A stretch of DNA of 8,964 bases, taken from the NCBI GenBank assembly GCA_031388245.1, contig JANNED010000006.1, forward strand, positions 1 to 8,964, in the 5' to 3' direction. The position numbers and the translations under genes were made by a program. Origin of the DNA: JANMDU01 sp031388245. Its GTDB lineage: Bacteria; Pseudomonadota; Gammaproteobacteria; Burkholderiales; Burkholderiaceae_C. This document shows, one piece after another, positions 5,696 through 8,964 of the stretch (positions within the stretch are counted from its first letter, which is position 1; each line of letters opens with the position of its first letter). The notes beneath the pieces were generated by a model. The model ran no database searches. It was not told where the DNA came from and saw only the letters and a program-made list of their open reading frames with translations.

Positions 5696-6457
5696 TCACC
5701 AAGCTTGAAAGCTACGATCTTTGAGATGTGCAATCGCCTCAATACGCGATTTGACACCGAGCTTTTGCAAAACACTGGTGACGTGTTCTTTGACGGTTGC
5801 TTCCGTCACATTCAGGCTCTGTGCAATGCGCTTATTTGGCAAGCCTTCTAAAATCATCGCCAAAATCTGCCCTTGGCGCACAGTCAAGCCAAGTTCGCGT
5901 GCCGTGATGGGCCATTGATTTTTTCGAATCATCGAAATCATGGGCTGATCAGTCAAAGGCATAAACCATCCCAAGCCTTGAATCACAGCCGATACAGCTT
6001 CGCGAATCACCCCCGGCGATGCTTGCTTGTTGATAAACCCTTTGGCACCCCATTGCTGGCATTTGCTTTGCACCATGGGGTCATCGTCTGCACTCATCAT
6101 CAAAATAGGCAGCAAAGGGTAATCTGTATTCAAGCGCTTGACCAAGACTTCCGATACATCGTGGCTCAGCCAAAAATCAATCACAGCAACACTGGGCATG
6201 CCGTGGCTGGCTATGTGGGCTAAGCACTCTCTCTCAGACGTGGTGCAAACGCTGTTGCTGAGCAGCGGATGGTCTTTTAAAAGCTCTCGCAAGCCACGCC
6301 CTACCAAGGGGTGATCGTCGCAAATCATGGCGTAAGTTGGAGGTGGCATAGGGCGTTCATCCTGCGTATGAGGAGAGGTGTGGATCATATTGCGAGGTAC
6401 ATGGGTACCAGTGATTGCATCGATTTGGTCTTTGTACATAGGCATCCATTGCACCAT
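5696..6457 (-). CDS. LuxR/NarL-family response regulator
   Basis: Cytoplasmic DNA-binding response regulator, partner of the kinase encoded 7 bp downstream. With the longest start it has 253 residues. The receiver runs from about 43 to 160, with acidic D47/D48 (ICDDHP), phosphoacceptor D94 (AVIDFWL), S122 and K144 (INKQ). The LuxR-type helix-turn-helix is at about 190-246, with LTVRQGQILAMILEGLPNKRIA, then VTEATVKEHVTSVLQKLGVKSR written here in two parts. The first ~40 residues are polar and not part of the receiver. A start at 6349 (MPPPTYAM, 217 residues, AGGA 10 bases upstream) gives the usual family length and may be the true one; 6439 and 6388 are also possible. Upstream lies a divergent control region with two identical-arm palindromes, which could be its own binding sites. 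It is not an ANTAR protein, so it cannot itself be the predicted leader-RNA antiterminator. Confidence 0.87.
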   Translation of the reverse strand: MVQWMPMYKDQIDAITGTHVPRNMIHTSPHTQDERPMPPPTYAMICDDHPLVGRGLRELLKDHPLLSNSVCTTSERECLAHIASHGMPSVAVIDFWLSHDVSEVLVKRLNTDYPLLPILMMSADDDPMVQSKCQQWGAKGFINKQASPGVIREAVSAVIQGLGWFMPLTDQPMISMIRKNQWPITARELGLTVRQGQILAMILEGLPNKRIAQSLNVTEATVKEHVTSVLQKLGVKSRIEAIAHLKDRSFQAW

Positions 6458-6482
6458 ACGTCTTCACAACCGTGAGTGCTAC

Positions 6483-6498
6483 CCCGACGTGAGTCGGG
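6483..6498. promoter_or_regulatory. Palindrome 1 (CCCGAC-N4-GTCGGG), candidate operator
   Basis: CCCGAC-GTGA-GTCGGG is a perfect 6-4-6 inverted repeat 26 bp upstream of the longest response-regulator start. Identical arms recur at 6558-6573. The stem is GC-rich, but no T-run follows on either strand, so a terminator is unlikely. A dimeric regulator site is the simplest reading. Confidence 0.6.
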
Positions 6499-6507
6499 TA
6501 TGTCGTG

Positions 6508-6523
6508 CGTGATTTATCTCACA
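6508..6523. promoter_or_regulatory. CRP/Vfr-like site in the divergent control region
   Basis: The minus strand reads TGTGA-GATAAA-TCACG, matching nine of ten positions of the CRP consensus TGTGA-N6-TCACA. It is centred 25 bp from palindrome 1 and 50 bp from palindrome 2. Single-site matches of this kind also arise by chance, so this is only a candidate. Confidence 0.4.
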
Positions 6524-6557
6524 CATCGCCTGTCTGCTACACAAATTGCAGCACTGT

Positions 6558-6573
6558 CCCGACGCATGTCGGG
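6558..6573. promoter_or_regulatory. Palindrome 2 (CCCGAC-N4-GTCGGG), candidate operator
   Basis: CCCGAC-GCAT-GTCGGG repeats the arms of palindrome 1 with a different spacer. The centres are 75 bp apart, close to seven helical turns, so the two sites face the same side of the DNA. It abuts the weak -35-like hexamer at 6574, a position suited to repression or activation of the plus-strand genes. Confidence 0.6.
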
Positions 6574-6602
6574 TTGTTTGCGCGTGTCATTGCAGAAATA
6601 CT
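6574..6602 (+). promoter_or_regulatory. Weak sigma-70-like promoter for the exported-protein gene
   Basis: TTGTTT (6574-6579) and AATACT (6597-6602) are 17 bp apart; they match the -35 and -10 consensus at three and four of six positions. The poor match would fit a promoter that needs an activator bound at the adjacent palindrome or the CRP-like site. Speculative. Confidence 0.25.
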
Positions 6603-6633
6603 CGCAGCTCTTGATCTTTAAATAAAGGGTTGT

Positions 6634-7062
6634 ATGTTTTCTAGAGTATTTTGTGTTGGCTTATTGCCACCTTTCATCCTAGCGGTTGCAGCTTCTGCGC
6701 ATGCTCAATCTTTCTCAAGAGAGCAGCTTGGTGATACTGAGTTGGGCTGCCAAGCGCTTTATGACGAAGTCAAGCAGATGGATGCCACGATTTCTGCCAA
6801 CGTACCCAGTCAAACTGCGACGAACAATCAGGCAGCAAACACAACCAAGGCAATCGCAGATGCTGCGGTGCGAGAAACACGCTCAGGCGAGGTGGCTCAA
6901 TTCGCCAATTTGCTCGGGCGCTTAACTTCTGGATTCGGTGGCGATCCGCAGCAAGCCGAGGCTAACAAAGCGCTGGCTCGCAGCAGCGCCGCTGAGCGAA
7001 AGCAATACCTCACGTCACTGTTTAACAGCAAGAAATGCAGGGTCAGCAGTTTGCGCAAATGA
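6634..7062 (+). CDS. Small exported protein of unknown function
   Basis: I do not recognise the family. The 142-residue product has a clear Sec signal peptide: hydrophobic residues 5-20 and an AHA cleavage site (likely between A24 and Q25). The mature protein of about 118 residues is polar and predicted mostly helical, with alanine/glutamine/asparagine-rich segments (about 55-80). It has only two cysteines, C39 in LGCQALYDEVKQMD and C135 near the C-terminus, which could form one disulfide in the periplasm. There are no membrane segments after the signal. The start at 6634 is supported by AAAGGG (6624-6629) 4 bases upstream. It is divergent from the response-regulator gene and 49 bp upstream of the lipoprotein gene, with no terminator between them, so the two are probably cotranscribed. 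Confidence 0.75.
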   Translation: MFSRVFCVGLLPPFILAVAASAHAQSFSREQLGDTELGCQALYDEVKQMDATISANVPSQTATNNQAANTTKAIADAAVRETRSGEVAQFANLLGRLTSGFGGDPQQAEANKALARSSAAERKQYLTSLFNSKKCRVSSLRK

Positions 7063-7111
7063 ACCTAGCTTTTACCTATCTCAACTTCACCTCAACCAAA
7101 AGGACAATTTT

Positions 7112-8014
7112 ATGAAAACTATTATCAATGCGAAAAAGCATTTGTTGCACTGGGTAGCATGCCTAGCTGTCGTATCCACCATAGCGGCATGTGGCGGTGG
7201 AGGTGGCGATGCTGCTGGGCCACCGGTTCTTAATCCGATCAATAACGCAAATGCAGTAGATGATGCATTCCCGGCTATTCAATCAGCCACTGGCGGCAGC
7301 ACCACGTCTGTGCAAACCAATGACACCGTGACTATCAACGGCACAACTACTGCTGCTATTTTGGGTACGAACTCAAGCATTGCAGCTGCGACCCGCACCA
7401 GCGCAGCGCCAGTAGCTGGTTCTATCAGTTTTAATACAAACACGGGTGTCATCACTGTTTCGCCTGGCACAAGCGGCGGAGCATTTGCATTTAGCTATCA
7501 GCTTTGCCGCATGGCACCGAACCAAACGGTTTGTGATGTGGCAACAGCGAGTGGAACTGTGGTGACAACACCGCCTGCATCGGATCTTGCAACTAGGGCC
7601 GACATTCTGGCTTGCCCAGCCTCTGCATTCCTAATTAGCTCTTCCAATTGGAGTGGTTGCCTCGCTGGAAAGCGTCTGACAGGCAATGATCCGATTATCA
7701 CGACCCAAACTTGCCAGATACGTTACCTCGTCAATGGTGGAATTGAGTACACCCACAATGGTGTGTTGTATGAGCCCAGTGTTAATGGTGCAGCTGATGG
7801 AGGGCTGTATCAAAACACCACATCTGAGCCAAGCGTCAAACTCATGTTTGGCATTTTGGACTGGAATCTCAGCGGCTCGTCAGCACGTAATCGTGTGACA
7901 AAAGCCGATTTAGCTGTGAATGTATTTCCCGATACACAGGATTTGTTGGTCGTCACTTATTTTGACAGCAGCTTAGCGCGACGCACGCTTAATTGCAACT
8001 TGACTGGCCTTTGA
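7112..8014 (+). CDS. Lipoprotein with one bacterial Ig-like repeat
   Basis: Probable cell-envelope lipoprotein of 300 residues, function unknown. The N-terminus has a basic start, a hydrophobic core and a lipobox TIAAC with lipidation at C27, followed by GGGGG, a flexible tether common in Burkholderiales lipoproteins. No aspartate follows the cysteine, so outer-membrane sorting is expected. Residues about 48-150 resemble one degenerate copy of the bacterial Ig-like/cadherin-like repeat (DDAFPAI, then NDTVTING, then GSISFNTNTGVITVSPGT, then FSYQLC...VCDVATASGTVV). The C-terminal half (about 158-300) is unassigned and holds cysteines 168, 183, 201 and 295. The start at 7112 is chosen over the frame's earlier ATG (6938), which lies inside the preceding gene, because AAAGGA stands 8 bases upstream and a signal peptide follows. 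A strong terminator follows. Confidence 0.8.
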   Translation: MKTIINAKKHLLHWVACLAVVSTIAACGGGGGDAAGPPVLNPINNANAVDDAFPAIQSATGGSTTSVQTNDTVTINGTTTAAILGTNSSIAAATRTSAAPVAGSISFNTNTGVITVSPGTSGGAFAFSYQLCRMAPNQTVCDVATASGTVVTTPPASDLATRADILACPASAFLISSSNWSGCLAGKRLTGNDPIITTQTCQIRYLVNGGIEYTHNGVLYEPSVNGAADGGLYQNTTSEPSVKLMFGILDWNLSGSSARNRVTKADLAVNVFPDTQDLLVVTYFDSSLARRTLNCNLTGL

Positions 8015-8032
8015 TTTTCAAAGCATTCAGAT

Positions 8033-8062
8033 AAATAGCAGCCTGCATGGGCTGCTATTTTT
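8033..8062 (+). terminator. Intrinsic terminator after the lipoprotein gene
   Basis: AAATAGCAGCC (8033-8043) pairs perfectly over 11 bp with GGCTGCTATTT (8050-8060) around a TGCATG loop, followed directly by T residues to 8062. It begins 18 bp after the lipoprotein stop and closes the two-gene plus-strand unit, so the downstream oxidoreductase needs its own promoter within a very short space or relies on readthrough. Confidence 0.9.
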
Positions 8063-8089
8063 ACTTGTACTTGGAACCATTAACATGCG

Positions 8090-8964
8090 ATGAAAGCAAT
8101 CATTTGTAAACGATACGGATCGCCTGAAGTTCTAGAGATTATTGATATTCCGAAACCTGCGCCTAATACTGACGAACTGTTGATTCGTATTTATGCAAGT
8201 ACGGTTAGCTCGGCAGATTGGAGAATGCGTAGCTTGGAAGTGCCTGATGGATTTCGCTTCTTTGCGAGACTAGCTTTTGGTCTAAAAAAGCTCAGAAAAC
8301 CGATACTTGGATGTGAGCTTGCTGGAGAGGTAGAAGCTATTGGCTCAGCAGTGACTTCATTTCAAGTGGGCGATCATGTCGTAGCCTATCCAGGCATCGA
8401 TTTAGGATGTCATGCGCAATACAAATGCATGAAGGCAAAGGGTGCTGTAGCACTGAAACCTAAAAACCTGAGCTTTGCGCAAGCTGCCTCACTGTGCTTT
8501 GGCGGTGCAACGATGCTGGACTTCTATCGTAGGGCAAATCTTTCAAAAGGCGAAAAGGTTTTGGTTAATGGGGCTTCAAGCACTGTAGGCGGGGCTGCCG
8601 TGCAATTGGCGAAGAGCATCGGTGCTCATGTTACCGCCGCCTGTAGCACTTCAAATATTGATCTCGTAATGTCTTTGGGAGCAGATCAGATAATCGACTA
8701 CACAAAAAGCGAATTCGCAAGATGTGATGAGCTTTTTGATGTGATCGTGGACACCGTGGGCAATACTTCATACGAGAGAAGTTTGAAGGCTTTGGCTAAA
8801 AATGGTAGGCTGCTTCTCGTCTTAGCAGATATGCCGACTATATTAATGTCACTTTGGCATAACATGTTCAGTAGTAAAAGAGTGTTCGTTGCACCCGCTG
8901 AAGAACGAACTGAATATGTGTTTGAACTATGCGCTCTAGCAGTTGCTGATCGATTCACTCCGCA
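8090..8964 (+). CDS. Zinc-independent MDR oxidoreductase (quinone-oxidoreductase type), C-terminus cut by window end
   Basis: Cytoplasmic NAD(P)H-dependent medium-chain oxidoreductase; the visible 291 codons cover most of a usual 310-330-residue protein. The start MKAIICKRYGSPEVLEI is the classic N-terminus of the quinone oxidoreductase/YhdH-like group. Visible features are the substrate-domain ILGCELAGEVEAIGSAV (72-88), FQVGDHVVAYPG (91-102) and the nucleotide-binding VNGASSTVGGAAVQLAKSIGA (159-179, written here with its key GASSTVGG at 161-168). Catalytic zinc ligands and the structural four-cysteine zinc loop are absent. The start at 8090 is fixed by stops just upstream; no strong ribosome site is seen (GGAA about 14 bases away). 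Codons such as ATA, AGA, AGG, CTA and TTA are more frequent than in the nitrate genes, hinting at a different origin. Substrate cannot be told from sequence. Confidence 0.85.
   Translation, partial: MKAIICKRYGSPEVLEIIDIPKPAPNTDELLIRIYASTVSSADWRMRSLEVPDGFRFFARLAFGLKKLRKPILGCELAGEVEAIGSAVTSFQVGDHVVAYPGIDLGCHAQYKCMKAKGAVALKPKNLSFAQAASLCFGGATMLDFYRRANLSKGEKVLVNGASSTVGGAAVQLAKSIGAHVTAACSTSNIDLVMSLGADQIIDYTKSEFARCDELFDVIVDTVGNTSYERSLKALAKNGRLLLVLADMPTILMSLWHNMFSSKRVFVAPAEERTEYVFELCALAVADRFTP

Noticed and set aside
6483..6573. The two CCCGAC palindromes as terminators or a CRISPR-like repeat
   Set aside because: No T-run follows either stem on either strand, there are only two copies, and no spacer-repeat periodicity exists.
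6938..7111. An earlier start for the lipoprotein frame
   Set aside because: It lies inside the exported-protein gene and would bury the signal peptide; the ATG at 7112 has a Shine-Dalgarno sequence and a lipobox follows.

Overview
The window looks like a chromosomal segment of a betaproteobacterium, most likely Burkholderiales (Comamonadaceae-like). The protein style (Tat-exported NrtA, hybrid kinase plus LuxR regulator, MDR oxidoreductase), the moderate GC content and a TGCTA/TAGCA palindrome of a kind I associate with Comamonadaceae all point that way. The taxonomic call is inference. No rRNA, tRNA, CRISPR array, transposase or phage gene was seen.

Left part (1-3843, minus strand): a nitrate-uptake locus, read right to left as nrtA (Tat-dependent nitrate-binding protein), nrtB (permease), nrtD (ATPase), then the 5' part of a NarK-type MFS nitrate transporter that runs off the window. 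Two sites match the sigma-54 consensus closely (GG-N10-GC spacing, TGGCACG at -24, TCGC at -12): one upstream of nrtA and one upstream of the MFS gene. The second has a near-consensus NtrC site just upstream. The predicted nrtA transcript has a leader of about 160 nt with an A1/G4 hexaloop hairpin at its 5' end, a second stem-loop, and a 12-bp terminator stem with a U-tract before the nrtA ribosome binding site. This is the architecture of nas-type transcription attenuation/antitermination. A roughly 96-bp imperfect palindrome of CACGGAAG units lies between nrtB and nrtD.

Middle part (3844-6457, minus strand): a two-component pair of a LuxR/NarL-type response regulator followed 7 bp later by a membrane-bound hybrid histidine kinase with a complete C-terminal receiver. 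The kinase gene ends against the nrtA promoter. Its signal is unknown.

Right part (6458-8964, plus strand): a divergent control region with two identical-arm palindromes (CCCGAC-N4-GTCGGG, 75 bp apart) and a CRP-like site between them. It is followed by a small exported protein of unknown function, a 300-aa lipoprotein with one bacterial Ig-like repeat, a strong intrinsic terminator, and a partial zinc-independent quinone-oxidoreductase-type MDR gene whose codon use is AT-richer than the nitrate genes.

Working model: nitrogen limitation (sigma-54/NtrC) plus a nitrate- or nitrite-responsive RNA switch controls two parallel nitrate importers. The neighbouring two-component pair may control the divergent exported protein/lipoprotein unit or itself. 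The link between the two halves is unproven.
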